From the NCBI GenBank assembly GCA_958296295.1, contig OY282460.1, positions 186,001 to 250,000 on the forward strand: a stretch of 64,000 bases of DNA. Direction: 5' to 3'. A program made the position numbers and the translations under genes. This document shows, one piece after another, positions 27,486 through 37,000 of this stretch (its first letter is position 1; each line of letters begins with the position of its first letter). Under the pieces are notes generated by a model. It was given only the letters and a program-made list of their open reading frames with translations. It searched no databases and had not been told where the DNA came from. This stretch comes from an uncultured Pseudomonadales bacterium. Lineage in GTDB: Bacteria > Pseudomonadota > Gammaproteobacteria > Pseudomonadales > Azotimanducaceae.

Positions 27486-28643
27486 ATGGCCGGCCTCAAG
27501 CCACTGCTCTGGGCGGCGATGGAGCGATACCTGCAATCGGCGTTGCGCGAGGATCTGCATCGCAAGATCCTGCTTGTCACCGGCCCGCGGCAATGCGGCA
27601 AGACGACGCTGGCGCGAATGCTCGTGGACGATGCCGCGTACTTCAACTACGACTTGGCCGAGCACCGGCAACTGCTAGCCGCACGAGCTTGGGACCGGCG
27701 CAAGGCGCTCGTCATCTTCGACGAGCTGCACAAGATGACGGGCTGGAAGAGCTGGCTGAAGGGCACTTACGACGTGGAGGGCATTCCGCCCGGGCTCCTG
27801 GTGACGGGTAGCGCCAATTTCGCTGCGTTCCGGAAGACGGGCGATTCGCTGGCGGGGCGCCACTTCCAGTTCCGGTTGCATCCGCTCGATCTGCGCGAAG
27901 CGGTTTCGTACGCGCGAATGCGCCCGGCCGAGGCGCTCTCACGCTTGTTGACGGTAGGCGGATTTCCAGAGCCCTTCCTCAACGGCAGCAGGCGCTACTA
28001 CACCCGCTGGCGGCGTTCCCACATAGACCTCATCCTCAAAGAGGATCTGCGCACGCTCACCGCCGCGCGTGACATCCAATCGATAGAGACGATGATAGAA
28101 ATGCTCCGCACTCGCGTCGGCAGCCCCGTCTCCGCCAACGCTTTGGCGCAAGATCTGCAAAAGAGCCCGAACACGATCCAAAGCTGGCTGCGGTGGTTGG
28201 AGAGCCTGTACGTCGTGTTCAAGGTGGTTCCGTACCACCGCAACATCGCGCGAGCCTTGCTGAAAGAACCGAAGTACTACTTCTACGATGCCGGATTGGT
28301 GCAAGGCGGCCCAGGCGTCAAGCTGGAGTGCGTTGTCGCCTGCGCCTTGCTCAAGGAAGTGCAGCGCCGGACGGACGTGGAAGGCGAAGAGCTGGAACTG
28401 CGCTACATTCGCGACAAGGACGGCCGCGAAGTGGACTTCGCCGTAGTGGAAAAGCACGCGCCACGCCACCTAATCGAAGTGAAGTGGAGCGACGCCGAAC
28501 CAAGCAAGAACCTGCGCCGATTCTTGCCGGAGGTGCCCTTGCGGCGCACGCAGGTGGTGGGCGAACTCGGTGAGGCGAGGTCCTACCCCACGGGCGAGCG
28601 AATCGCACCCGCCCAAGAGTTTCTCGCGCGTCTTGATTTGTGA
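27486..28643 (+). CDS. AAA ATPase with DUF4143 C-terminal domain
   Basis: 385 residues. Walker A GPRQCGKTT (33-41), Walker B ALVIFDELHKM, and the sensor-like LVTGSANFAAFRKTGDSLAGR are hallmarks of this family. The C-terminal DUF4143 domain has an embedded helix-turn-helix (NALAQDLQKSPNTIQSWLRW) and a nuclease-like fold ending in DGREVDFAVVEK and HLIEVKWSD, which resembles the PD-(D/E)XK core. Such genes are common and scattered in bacterial accessory DNA; their role is unknown. ATG 27519 (MERYLQSAL) is an equally good start. The upstream region is AT-rich, unlike its neighbours. Confidence 0.85.
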   Translation: MAGLKPLLWAAMERYLQSALREDLHRKILLVTGPRQCGKTTLARMLVDDAAYFNYDLAEHRQLLAARAWDRRKALVIFDELHKMTGWKSWLKGTYDVEGIPPGLLVTGSANFAAFRKTGDSLAGRHFQFRLHPLDLREAVSYARMRPAEALSRLLTVGGFPEPFLNGSRRYYTRWRRSHIDLILKEDLRTLTAARDIQSIETMIEMLRTRVGSPVSANALAQDLQKSPNTIQSWLRWLESLYVVFKVVPYHRNIARALLKEPKYYFYDAGLVQGGPGVKLECVVACALLKEVQRRTDVEGEELELRYIRDKDGREVDFAVVEKHAPRHLIEVKWSDAEPSKNLRRFLPEVPLRRTQVVGELGEARSYPTGERIAPAQEFLARLDL

Positions 28644-28732
28644 AGCCCGCGCCAACGCGATGGCAACGGGAGGTTGGGTTGACGCTGGAGTGTGCCGCAC
28701 GAGCGGCGGCGGGTTCGGCGCTGTTGGAGCGG

Positions 28733-28885
28733 TAGCCGGCCCACGGCGGGGACGAATCGGCCGACGCGGTGGGCGTAGTCCCGGTAGGTTGACCCATGTG
28801 TCTTGTCCAAGTGGGGCTCCTCGACCATGCGCACTTGAACTTCGACCCCGACAATGGCCGCTGCGAGTGCGAGCAGGGCGGGAAC
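28733..28885 (-). pseudogene. C-terminal fragment of an isoprenylcysteine carboxyl methyltransferase-like gene
   Basis: About 51 codons read on the minus strand as a typical ICMT/methyltransferase-family tail: VEVQVRMVEEPHLDKTHG followed by YRDYAHRVGRFVPAVGRL. Intact members have around 150-200 residues with several transmembrane helices ahead of this tail. Upstream here the similarity stops abruptly where the plus-strand O-antigen-ligase-like gene begins, and no start codon or stop fits. It is a remnant left by deletion or insertion. Confidence 0.7.
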
Positions 28886-28930
28886 ATTCGGGCACGTTCT
28901 GCGGCGATGGCTTCCCTTACACTTCGGCGA

Positions 28931-30907
28931 ATGCCTAAGGCACCGCCCAATCCCCCAGCCATGAGGCCACGGGGCCGCCGTCTTGGCGGCCCAGCGCACA
29001 CCCAAACACCCGTTCTGCCCGCGATGCGGCCGGTGTTGCTGTGGAGCGTGCGCGTGTGCTTGGCCTTGACGCTCCTGACGCCGCTGGTCGTCACCACCGA
29101 CACCTACTTTCCCTTCGTCGTCGGCAAGGCCGTGTACGTGCGATTCGTCATCGAGCTGGCCGCGTGCTTCTGGGTGGCTTTGGTGTTGCTGGATTCGTCT
29201 TGGCGGCCCCCGCGTTCACCACTTCTCGTGGTCATGGCCCTTGGGTTGGCGTGCCACCTGCTGGCGGCATGGTTCGGCGTCAGCCCGGTTCGCAGCATGT
29301 GGTCCACCTACGAACGGATGCAGGGATTCGTTGATGCCGCGCACTGGTTCGCGTTTACCGTGATCACCGTTTCCGTGCTGCGCGATGCGGCCTCCATGCG
29401 GGCGTTGCTGAACGCGAACCTCGGCGTCGCGCTGGCGGTGGGATGTTTGGCGATCATCGGCTACTTCGTGGGCGAAGTGCCGTTCTACGGCACCGCGGAG
29501 AGAGACGCGCCGCGCATCGGCTCCGTCTTCGGCAACGCCATCTACCTCGCCATCTACGCGATGGTCAATCTGTTCCTGGCGCTCGGCTTTCTGGCGCATT
29601 CCTTCGTGACGGGGCGCGACGCGAGCCCGACGAACCGTTCGCGCCGGTGGCGCGCGATCGCGCTGCGGGCTTTCTGGGGCGCCACCGCCGCGGTGAGTGT
29701 GCTGGCGGTGGCGTACAGCGGTTCCTTTACGGTGCTGGCGGCGCTCGTCGGCGGAATCGGCTTGCTTGCGATCACCTGCGCGTTTTCTTGGCGCTCGCCC
29801 CTCGCGCGCCTGTTCGCCATCGTCGCCAGCGTTCTTGGGGCCGGCGGCACCGCGGTGTTCCTGTTCCCCGGGGCGTTTCCCGTCATCACCGAACAGACGT
29901 TTGATCATCCGCTCTTGCAGCGGCTCGCCGATTCGAACATCCGCCATTCCAGCTTCGTGAATCGGCGGCTGGCTTGGGAAGCGGGGCTAAAGGGCTTTGC
30001 CGACAAACCCGTGCTGGGGTGGGGGCCGGGAAATTACATCGTGGTGTTCGGCAAGCACTTCACCAGCAGTGCCGAGTACACCGATCCACACGACCACGCC
30101 CACAACAAGATAATCGAGGAGGCGGCCACCAAGGGCGTGCTCGGTTTGGCAACCTACTTGGCCTTGTGGGTCATCGCCTTTCGCATCGTGTTTCGCTCCG
30201 CCAAGCGCGCACCAAACGGGGAGCGCGTGTTTACGTTGGTCGCGGGCGCGGCAATGGCCGCCTATTTTCTGCAGAGCCTGACCCTGTTCGACACAGTATC
30301 GCTGAACCTGCAATTCGTCCTGTTGCTGGCCTACGTGATCACCCTTGAAACCGCGCTGCGGCGCGAGCCGCCCAAGACGAGCCCGGGCATCTGGAGATCT
30401 TGGACAGCCCGCCCGGCGGTGCGCCACGCCGGAAAGGTCGTCTTCGGCTGCGGCGTGCTGGCGTTGGCGGCAAGCGGCATGGCACTCAACCACGCCACCT
30501 TCACGGCAGCCACCGCCATCGCGGACACCGGCTCCATGACAGCGAAGCGGCCGCTTGCCCATCTCGAGCAAGCCATCAGGGACTGTCCGCCCTTGGCGAA
30601 CGGCCCACGGATGCTATTGTTCATGGAGCTGGCGCGGGTTTGGAGGCCCCTGCGCATCCATCGCGGCGCCGATGCGCAACGGCTGCTCGAACAAGCGCGA
30701 CTAGAAGGCGCCTTGGCGATGAGCGTGGAGCCGGAGAACTGGGAAATACCCGCCACCCTCGCCAACCTTTACGCCGAGGCGGGCCGCACCGAACCCGGCT
30801 ACGCCGCGCTCGCCGAACAAGAAAGCCAAAAGGCGCTAGCGCTAGCGCCGAATTTGACGATGTTCCTGCCCTGGCGTCTGCGCTACTACTTGCGAATGCC
30901 CCGGTGA
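28931..30907 (+). CDS. O-antigen ligase/polymerase-like membrane protein (Wzy_C superfamily)
   Basis: About 658 residues from ATG 28931. Some ten or more hydrophobic helices span roughly residues 35-530. The large periplasmic loop carries FVNRRLAWEAG and GWGPGNYIVVFGKHF, ending in DPHDHAHNKIIEEA, the Wzy_C/O-antigen ligase signature with conserved Arg, Gly and His. The C-terminal 120 residues look like a helical TPR-like tail. It may join or polymerise surface glycans. No other polysaccharide genes are nearby. The start is unclear: ATG codons at 28907, 28931, 28961 and 29024 are all possible. Confidence 0.8.
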   Translation: MPKAPPNPPAMRPRGRRLGGPAHTQTPVLPAMRPVLLWSVRVCLALTLLTPLVVTTDTYFPFVVGKAVYVRFVIELAACFWVALVLLDSSWRPPRSPLLVVMALGLACHLLAAWFGVSPVRSMWSTYERMQGFVDAAHWFAFTVITVSVLRDAASMRALLNANLGVALAVGCLAIIGYFVGEVPFYGTAERDAPRIGSVFGNAIYLAIYAMVNLFLALGFLAHSFVTGRDASPTNRSRRWRAIALRAFWGATAAVSVLAVAYSGSFTVLAALVGGIGLLAITCAFSWRSPLARLFAIVASVLGAGGTAVFLFPGAFPVITEQTFDHPLLQRLADSNIRHSSFVNRRLAWEAGLKGFADKPVLGWGPGNYIVVFGKHFTSSAEYTDPHDHAHNKIIEEAATKGVLGLATYLALWVIAFRIVFRSAKRAPNGERVFTLVAGAAMAAYFLQSLTLFDTVSLNLQFVLLLAYVITLETALRREPPKTSPGIWRSWTARPAVRHAGKVVFGCGVLALAASGMALNHATFTAATAIADTGSMTAKRPLAHLEQAIRDCPPLANGPRMLLFMELARVWRPLRIHRGADAQRLLEQARLEGALAMSVEPENWEIPATLANLYAEAGRTEPGYAALAEQESQKALALAPNLTMFLPWRLRYYLRMPR

Positions 30908-30923
30908 AGCGCGGCCGCGCCCC

Positions 30924-32648
30924 CTACGCGGCGGGACGGATCATCGCGGCCAGCTTGGGCGCGATTTCCTCCGGGCGCAGCCGTTCAACCTCGCCGCCGG
31001 TGCGGCGGCGGTATTCCACCACGCCATCCTTGAGCCCGCGTTCGCCAACCGTCACGCGGTGCGGAATGCCGATGAGATCGGCGTCCGCGAATTTCACGCC
31101 GGGGCGTTCATCGCGGTCGTCCAGCAGCGTTTCGAGTCCTGCCGCCTCCAACGCCTCGTGCAAAGTCGCCGCGGTTCGACTCACCGCCGACGATCGGATG
31201 TTGTTGAGCGCGACGATGTGAACGTCGAACGGCGCCACCGCTGGCGGCCAGACGATGCCGTCGTCGTCGTGGCTCTGCTCCGCGACCGCGGCCACCATGC
31301 GTGAAATGCCGAACCCGTAGCAACCCATGAGCGGCGCGACGCCCTTGCCGTCCGCGTCCTGCACGGCGACATCCATCGCTTGCGTGTATTTCGTGCCAAG
31401 CTTGAAGATGTGGCCCACCTCGATGCCGCGCGTGAACGCGAGCGGGCCACTGCCGTCCGGTGCGGTGTCGCCCGGCACCGCGTTGCGGATGTCCGCGACC
31501 CGCACCTCGCCCACATCGCGCGCCCAGCGAACACCGGTGTAGTGCTGGCCGCCCTCGTTGGCGCCGCAGACGAAGTGGGCCAACGCGGCCGCGCTGCCGT
31601 CCACGACTAGCGGCAGGCCGAGGCCAACGGGGCCGATGGAGCCCACGCCAACACCCAATTCGGCGCGCACTTGGGCTTCGTCCGCGAACCCGAACGGTCT
31701 GCGGATGCCTGCCAAGCGCGACGCCTTGGCCTCGTTGAGCTGGTGGTCGCCGCGCAGCACCAGGGCGGCCAATCCGCCTTCTTCGGCGTACACGATCAGC
31801 GTCTTCACGCAACGCGCCGCCGGCACATCGAGCAGGGTGGCGACGGCGTCGATGGTGCCGGCGTTCGGCGTCGGCACCTTGCGCATGGCTAGTTGTTCCG
31901 CCCCAGCCGCATCGGGCTCGTCCGGCAAAGCCGGCGCCGGCACGGTGTCCAAATTGGCCGCGTAGTCGCTGGCCGGGCTGTACACCAGCGTGTCCTCGCC
32001 GCTGTCGGCCAGCACATGGAACTCGTGCGACTCGCCATCGCCGATGGTGCCGGCGTCCGCTTCCACGGCGCGGAACCGCAAGCCCATGCGTTCGAGAATG
32101 CGTGAATAGCATTCGTGCATGGCCGCGTAGGCGCGCTCGAAGGACGGCTCGTCCAAGTGGAACGAGTAGCCGTCCTTCATGATGAACTCGCGGGCGCGCA
32201 TCAATCCGAAACGCGGGCGGATCTCGTCGCGGAACTTGGTTTGTATGTGGTAGAGATTGCACGGAAGTTGCCGGTAGCTGAACACGGTGCGCCGCACCAG
32301 ATCAGTCACCACCTCCTCCTGCGTTGGGCTTAGGCAATACTCGCGGCCGTGGCGATCGGCCAGCCGAAGCAGCTCCGGGCCCATCACGTCCCAACGGCCG
32401 CTGTCGCGCCACAGCTCGGCCGGCTGCACCACCGGCATGAGGATTTCCTGGGCGCCGGCGCGTTTCAACTCCTCGCGCGCGATGCGCTCGATGTTCTTGA
32501 GCACGCGCAAGCCGAGCGGCAGCCAGTTGTAGGAGCCGGAAGCCAAACGGCGGATGAAACCGCCGCGCACGAGCAGCACATGGCTGGCGATCTCGGCACC
32601 CGCCGGCGCTTCCTTTAGGGTTGGGATGAGAGTGTCGGAAAATCGCAT
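30924..32648 (-). CDS. proS: prolyl-tRNA synthetase
   Basis: 574 residues, bacterial long type. Class II motif 1 region lies near 60-75, motif 2 is FRDEIRPRFGLMRAREFIMKD, and motif 3 is YGFGISRMVAAVAEQ. The insertion editing domain (about 225-405), which clears Ala-tRNA(Pro), lies between motifs 2 and 3; GDHQLNEAK is the usual editing-site stretch. The anticodon-binding domain ends the protein. It loads proline onto tRNA in the cytoplasm. HU lies upstream on the same strand after a 118-base gap. Confidence 0.97.
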   Translation of the reverse strand: MRFSDTLIPTLKEAPAGAEIASHVLLVRGGFIRRLASGSYNWLPLGLRVLKNIERIAREELKRAGAQEILMPVVQPAELWRDSGRWDVMGPELLRLADRHGREYCLSPTQEEVVTDLVRRTVFSYRQLPCNLYHIQTKFRDEIRPRFGLMRAREFIMKDGYSFHLDEPSFERAYAAMHECYSRILERMGLRFRAVEADAGTIGDGESHEFHVLADSGEDTLVYSPASDYAANLDTVPAPALPDEPDAAGAEQLAMRKVPTPNAGTIDAVATLLDVPAARCVKTLIVYAEEGGLAALVLRGDHQLNEAKASRLAGIRRPFGFADEAQVRAELGVGVGSIGPVGLGLPLVVDGSAAALAHFVCGANEGGQHYTGVRWARDVGEVRVADIRNAVPGDTAPDGSGPLAFTRGIEVGHIFKLGTKYTQAMDVAVQDADGKGVAPLMGCYGFGISRMVAAVAEQSHDDDGIVWPPAVAPFDVHIVALNNIRSSAVSRTAATLHEALEAAGLETLLDDRDERPGVKFADADLIGIPHRVTVGERGLKDGVVEYRRRTGGEVERLRPEEIAPKLAAMIRPAA

Positions 32649-32723
32649 AAGCCGGGGACACGAGGCACCTTGGCCGTCGCCGGCCAGCGCCCAATTGACG
32701 ACCGCTGCGGGCGGCGTTGACTG

Positions 32724-32740
32724 GCCGGGCGCGGCCCGGC
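32724..32740 (-). terminator. GC hairpin after the HU-like gene
   Basis: GCCGGGC, three-base loop, GCCCGGC: a perfect seven-base-pair stem 27 bases beyond the HU-like stop on the minus strand. There is no T-tract, so it is a weak terminator candidate or a pause/processing site before proS. Confidence 0.35.
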
Positions 32741-32766
32741 GGCCAAGCGGCCCCTTGGGGCGTCGC

Positions 32767-33138
32767 CTAGAGGACCATCTCCTTCATGCGCTTCAACGGC
32801 GTGATGCGCACGCGGTTCTTTGCCGGTTTGGCCGGGATCTCGATCTGCTCGCCGGTCTTGGGATTGCGCCCCATGCGCTTCTTGGTGGCCTGCACCCGCA
32901 CCGAGCGGATCTTCAAGAGCCCCGGCAGCGAGAACTCGCCCACCGAGCGCTTCTTGATGTGCCGCAGGATCAACACCTCCAGCTGCTCGAGCACGGCGTC
33001 CACCTGGGCACGGGTGAGACCGGTTTCGGTGGCGAGGTGCGAAAGGATCGCCGCCTTGGACATCTTCGCCCGGACGGCCGTGGCCTTGGGTGCGGCAGCG
33101 GCCTGCGGTTTGGCTTTGGGAGCGGCTTTTCGGGCCAT
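32767..33138 (-). CDS. HU/IHF-family DNA-binding protein with basic N-terminal tail
   Basis: 123 residues. The last 90 or so form an HU/IHF fold: MSKAAILSHLATETGL, the dimer helices, and the DNA-contact arm signature MGRNPKTGEQIEIPAK. The first 25 residues are an Ala/Lys/Pro-rich extension (ARKAAPKAKPQAAAAPKA), a histone-H1-like tail absent from standard HU. It bends and compacts DNA in the nucleoid. A good promoter lies upstream at 33215-33243. Confidence 0.9.
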   Translation of the reverse strand: MARKAAPKAKPQAAAAPKATAVRAKMSKAAILSHLATETGLTRAQVDAVLEQLEVLILRHIKKRSVGEFSLPGLLKIRSVRVQATKKRMGRNPKTGEQIEIPAKPAKNRVRITPLKRMKEMVL

Positions 33139-33544
33139 GGGAAACGTTCCTTAAGGTCTGCCTGGATGTGGGTGGCGCTCGCAGGGGAAACACCCCTTCA
33201 GCGTCGCCAACGGGAAAATAGCCCAACCGCCAACGAAAGCCAAGCAAAAACGGCGAAAAAACACGCGCTTTCGTGCCTCAAGGCCACAGCGAAGACCATC
33301 CGCGCCGCAAAGGAGGGCAATGCGCTGCCGGCACGCCGAACACCGTTGCCACTCCACGTTGGCCGGCCTTGCCACCACGAGCCCGCGCCAACGTGGCGCC
33401 GGGCGCAGCGTACTCGGTGCGACGAACAGGCCATTCGGCACCAGCCGCGGGCCGAACCACGCCAGCCTTGCACTATACTTCTGCGCGGCTGCGCGGTTCT
33501 TCGCTGCCATCTAAAGCCAGCCACGACAACGGAGTTCGCTTCAA
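33139..33544. other. divergent intergenic region between the HU-like gene and fmdB
   Basis: 406 bases holding leaders for both directions. The HU promoter is at 33215-33243. On the plus strand TATACT at 33474-33479 is a likely -10 for the fmdB-aspS run; its -35 is poor. A CCACGTTGGC / GCCAACGTGG inverted repeat spans about 33353-33396. No gene or recognised riboswitch. Confidence 0.45.
33215..33243 (-). promoter_or_regulatory. sigma70-type promoter of the HU-like gene
   Basis: On the minus strand TTGGCT (33238-33243), a 17-base spacer and TATTTT (33215-33220) form a reasonable -35/-10 pair about 77 bases ahead of the ATG. Confidence 0.5.
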
Positions 33545-33961
33545 GTGCCCATCTACGAGTACGCGTGCCGCTCCTGCGAGCACCGCTTCGAGACAATCCA
33601 GAAAGCCGCCGAAGACCCCTTGCGCCAGTGCCCCGAGTGCGGGCGGCAAACGCTCAAGAAGCTGCTTTCCGCGCCTGTATTTCGCCTGAAAGGCAGCGGC
33701 TGGTACGAGACGGATTTCAAGACCGGCGACAAGCGCAACATCGGCGAAACCGGCAACGGCAAGGCCGAAGACGGTGCCGAGGCGCCCGCGGATTCGCCAA
33801 AGTCCAACGGCGCGGAAAGCGAACAAAAGAGCGCCACGGATGCGAAAGCGCCGGCGGACGACAAGCCCAGGCCGGTCGCGAGCGAGAAAGCCAAAGCGCC
33901 GGGCGATGGCGGCTCGCCACGTTCGGGCAAGGAACCGCGGCCGGAAGGGCGCGGCAAGTAA
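33545..33961 (+). CDS. FmdB-family zinc-ribbon protein
   Basis: 138 residues from GTG 33545. The first 50 residues are the FmdB zinc ribbon (PIYEYACRSCEHRFE, then CPECGR and LKKLLSAPVFRLKGSGWYETD). The two CxxC pairs bind zinc. The remaining 80 residues are a low-complexity acidic/Lys/Ala/Pro tail with no fold. Such proteins precede aspS in many proteobacteria; a regulatory role has been proposed but not shown. It ends 12 bases before aspS. Confidence 0.88.
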   Translation: MPIYEYACRSCEHRFETIQKAAEDPLRQCPECGRQTLKKLLSAPVFRLKGSGWYETDFKTGDKRNIGETGNGKAEDGAEAPADSPKSNGAESEQKSATDAKAPADDKPRPVASEKAKAPGDGGSPRSGKEPRPEGRGK

Positions 33962-33973
33962 GAACGCTACGCC

Positions 33974-35734
33974 ATGCGAACCTGCTATTGCGGCGAGGTG
34001 ACGGCGCAACGGGTCGGGGAGGTCGTCGAGCTGGAGGGCTGGGTGCATCGCCGCCGCGACCACGGCGGCGTGATCTTCTTGGACTTGCGCGACCGCGCCG
34101 GCATCGTGCAGGTGGTGTACGACCCGGACACCCCGGAGAGTTTCGCCCTCGCCGACAGCGTCCGCAACGAATACGTGCTGCGCTTGCGCGGCCGTGTGCG
34201 ACGCCGGCCGCCGGGCACCGTTAACGCGGAGATGAAAACCGGCGAGATCGAAGTGCTCGGCGACGCGCTTTGGGTGCTCAACCGCTCCGCGACGCCGCCC
34301 ATTCAACTGGACGAATACGCCGACGTTGGCGAAGACGCCCGCTTGCGGCACCGGTTTTTGGACCTGCGCCGGCCACAGATGCAGGAGCGCTTGCACCTGC
34401 GCGCCCGCGCCGCCAGCCTGACGCGACGCTTCTTGGAAGGCGAGGGCTTTTGGGAGGTGGAGACGCCCACGCTCACCAAGTCCACGCCGGAGGGCGCTCG
34501 CGACTACCTGGTGCCGAGCCGCACCCAACCTGGGCAGTTCTACGCGCTGCCCCAATCGCCGCAGATCTTCAAGCAGCTCTTGATGATGTCGTCGGTGGAC
34601 CGGTACTACCAGCTCGCCCGCTGCTACCGCGACGAGGACTTGCGCGCCGACCGCCAGCCGGAATTCACGCAGATCGACATCGAATCGTCGTTCGTCGAAG
34701 AGACGGATGTGATGGCGATCGCCGAGGGGTTGATCAAGACGCTGTTCCGCGAACTCAAAGGCGTGGAATTACCCGACTTTCCGGTGCTCTCGCACGCCGA
34801 TGCGCTGGCGCGCTACGGCTCGGACGCGCCGGACTTGCGCAATCCGCTGCGCCTCGTCGACGTTGACGACCTGTTGCGCGACACCGCCTTCAAGGTGTTC
34901 AGCAGGGCGGCCAACGACTCCGGCAGCCGTGTGGCGGCGCTCTGCGCGCCGGGGGCCGCGGCGGCACTCTCGCGCCGCCAGCTCGATGACTACGTCGGCT
35001 TCGTCGGCCGTTACGGGGCAAAAGGTCTTGCGTACATCAAGGTGAACGACGCCAACGCCGGCACGGCCGGCTTGCAATCGCCGGTGCTCAAGTTCCTCGA
35101 GGCCGACGCGGCGGCCGCCGTGCTCGAACGAGTGGGCGCGCGAACCGGCGACATCGTGTTCTTCGGCGCGGACACCGCCAAGGTCGTCAACGACGCCCTG
35201 GGCGCTTTGCGCGACGAGCTCGGACGCGCTCTGGGTTTGATCGAAGAGCGTTGGGCGCCGCTCTGGGTGACCGCGTTCCCCATGTTCGAGGCGGGCCGCC
35301 AAACCCTCGCGCCGGCGCACCATCCTTTCGTGCGGCCGGCCTGTTCGGAGGAGGAGCTGCGGGAGAACCCGCGCACGGCGTTGGCGCACGCCTACGACTT
35401 CGTGTTGAACGGCGTGGAGGTGGGCGGCGGCTCGCTGCGGATCCACGATCCGGCCATGCAGCGCGCCGTGTTCCACGTGCTGGGCATCGGCCAAGAGGCC
35501 GAGGTGAAGTTCGGCTTTCTGCTCGACGCGCTAGGGCTCGGCTGCCCGCCCCACGGCGGCATCGCCATCGGCTTCGACCGCTTGGTGATGTTTCTGGCGG
35601 AGACGGACAACATACGCGACGTGATCGCCTTTCCGAAGACGCAATCCGCGTCCTGCCCGCTAACGCGGGCGCCTGGCCGGGTGGACGCCGAGCAGCTTCG
35701 CGACCTGCACATTCGACTACGCGGCACCGGGTAA
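33974..35734 (+). CDS. aspS: aspartyl-tRNA synthetase (probably non-discriminating)
   Basis: 586 residues, bacterial type. It has an N-terminal anticodon-binding OB fold, class II core (motif 2 [16 protein letters not shown]), a GAD insertion domain (about 285-420) and motif 3 ([15 protein letters not shown]). In the OB fold the sequence [10 protein letters not shown] has His30 where E. coli AspRS has Leu. His here is associated with AspRS that also charges tRNA(Asn), so a GatCAB amidotransferase would be expected elsewhere in the genome. It is co-directional with yebC, 35 bases upstream of it. Confidence 0.96.
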   Translation: MRTCYCGEVTAQRVGEVVELEGWVHRRRDHGGVIFLDLRDRAGIVQVVYDPDTPESFALADSVRNEYVLRLRGRVRRRPPGTVNAEMKTGEIEVLGDALWVLNRSATPPIQLDEYADVGEDARLRHRFLDLRRPQMQERLHLRARAASLTRRFLEGEGFWEVETPTLTKSTPEGARDYLVPSRTQPGQFYALPQSPQIFKQLLMMSSVDRYYQLARCYRDEDLRADRQPEFTQIDIESSFVEETDVMAIAEGLIKTLFRELKGVELPDFPVLSHADALARYGSDAPDLRNPLRLVDVDDLLRDTAFKVFSRAANDSGSRVAALCAPGAAAALSRRQLDDYVGFVGRYGAKGLAYIKVNDANAGTAGLQSPVLKFLEADAAAAVLERVGARTGDIVFFGADTAKVVNDALGALRDELGRALGLIEERWAPLWVTAFPMFEAGRQTLAPAHHPFVRPACSEEELRENPRTALAHAYDFVLNGVEVGGGSLRIHDPAMQRAVFHVLGIGQEAEVKFGFLLDALGLGCPPHGGIAIGFDRLVMFLAETDNIRDVIAFPKTQSASCPLTRAPGRVDAEQLRDLHIRLRGTG

Positions 35735-35769
35735 GCCGGGCCGACGACCAAGTACCAAGGAAGGCGCCA

Positions 35770-36507
35770 ATGGCCGGACACTCCAAGTGGGCCAACATCA
35801 AGCACCGCAAGGCGCGCCAGGACGCCAAGCGCGCCAAAGTGTGGACGAAGGTGATCCGCGAGCTCACCGTGGCGGCGCGGCTCGGCGGCGGAGAACCCGG
35901 AGACAACCCCCGGCTGCGCGTGGCGCTGGACAGCGCGCTCGGCGTGAACATGCCCCGCGACACCATCGATCGCGCCATCGCCCGCGGCGCCGGCGGCCTC
36001 GCCGGCGACGATGTGGAGGAACTGGTGTACGAGGGTTACGCGCCGGGCGGCGTGGCCGTGCTGGTGGAGGTGATGACGGACAACCGCAACCGCGCGGTGG
36101 CCGCGGTGCGCCACGCGTTTAACAAGCACGGTGGCAATCTCGGCACGGACGGCAGCGTGGCGTATCTTTTCAACAAGCAGGGCGTGGTCACCATCGCCGG
36201 CGACGTCGACGAGGACGTCGTGTTGGAAGCCACGCTGGACGCCGGGGCCGAGGACATCGAAACCGAGCAGGGCGCGCTTTGCATCACCACCTCGCCGGAG
36301 CGTGTCGGCTCCGTGGTCGATGCGCTGGAGTCCGCCGGCGTGAAAGCTGATCACGCCGACGTGGCGATGGTGCCTGCCACCACCGTCGCGTGCGATGCCG
36401 AGACCGCCGCCAAGGCGCTGCGCCTGATCGACGCCTTGGACGACCTGGACGACGTGCAGAACGTGCATTCCAACTTGGACTGGAGCGATGCGGCCGTCGA
36501 ACGGTGA
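35770..36507 (+). CDS. yebC: YebC/PmpR-family transcriptional regulator
   Basis: 245 residues with the invariant start [20 protein letters not shown] and the three-domain layout of YebC. ATG 35770 follows AAGGAAGG. Homologues act as DNA-binding regulators and, in recent work on the family, as ribosome-associated factors easing proline-rich translation. Its last 20 bases overlap ruvC, so the Holliday-junction genes are coupled to it, as in many gammaproteobacteria. Confidence 0.95.
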   Translation: MAGHSKWANIKHRKARQDAKRAKVWTKVIRELTVAARLGGGEPGDNPRLRVALDSALGVNMPRDTIDRAIARGAGGLAGDDVEELVYEGYAPGGVAVLVEVMTDNRNRAVAAVRHAFNKHGGNLGTDGSVAYLFNKQGVVTIAGDVDEDVVLEATLDAGAEDIETEQGALCITTSPERVGSVVDALESAGVKADHADVAMVPATTVACDAETAAKALRLIDALDDLDDVQNVHSNLDWSDAAVER

Positions 36508-37000
36508 TTCCCAAAGCCGCCGCGTGCTTGGCATCGACCCGGGTTCGCGTTTGACCGGCTACGGCCTGGTGGATTGGCACGGCGGCACCCTCCGCTATGT
36601 GGCGAGCGGCTGCGTGCGCACCACCCGCGGCGGCTTCGCGGCCCGGCTGGCGGACATCTACCGCGGCGTCGGCGAAGTGATAGCCGCCCACACGCCGCAC
36701 GAGTTCGCCATCGAGGAGGTGTTCTTGGCGCGCAATCCCGCTTCGGCGCTGAAACTCGGCCAAGCGCGGGGCGTGGCGATAGCCGCCGGCGTCGGCGCCG
36801 GTTTGAATGTGTGGGAGTACGCCAGCCGCTCCGTGAAACTCGCCGTCGTCGGCACCGGGCGGGCAAGCAAGGCGCAGGTCCAATACATGGTGCGCACCTT
36901 GCTCGACCTCAGCGCCGAGCCGACGCCGGACGCCGCGGACGCGCTTGCGGTCGCCATCTGCCACGTCAATACTTGCCAGTCGACGAGCACGCCATTGTGA
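36488..37000 (+). CDS. ruvC: Holliday junction resolvase RuvC
   Basis: 170 residues. The catalytic acid set is visible: Asp in [13 protein letters not shown], Glu in [11 protein letters not shown], and the Asp pair in [12 protein letters not shown]. It cuts four-way junctions as a dimer together with RuvAB. The start overlaps yebC and the stop overlaps the ruvA start (GTGA). Confidence 0.96.
   Translation: MRPSNGDSQSRRVLGIDPGSRLTGYGLVDWHGGTLRYVASGCVRTTRGGFAARLADIYRGVGEVIAAHTPHEFAIEEVFLARNPASALKLGQARGVAIAAGVGAGLNVWEYASRSVKLAVVGTGRASKAQVQYMVRTLLDLSAEPTPDAADALAVAICHVNTCQSTSTPL

Noticed and set aside
33139..33544. Possible small RNA or riboswitch in the HU-fmdB gap
   Set aside because: Only one inverted repeat and two promoters could be seen; no known riboswitch pattern or terminator T-tract.
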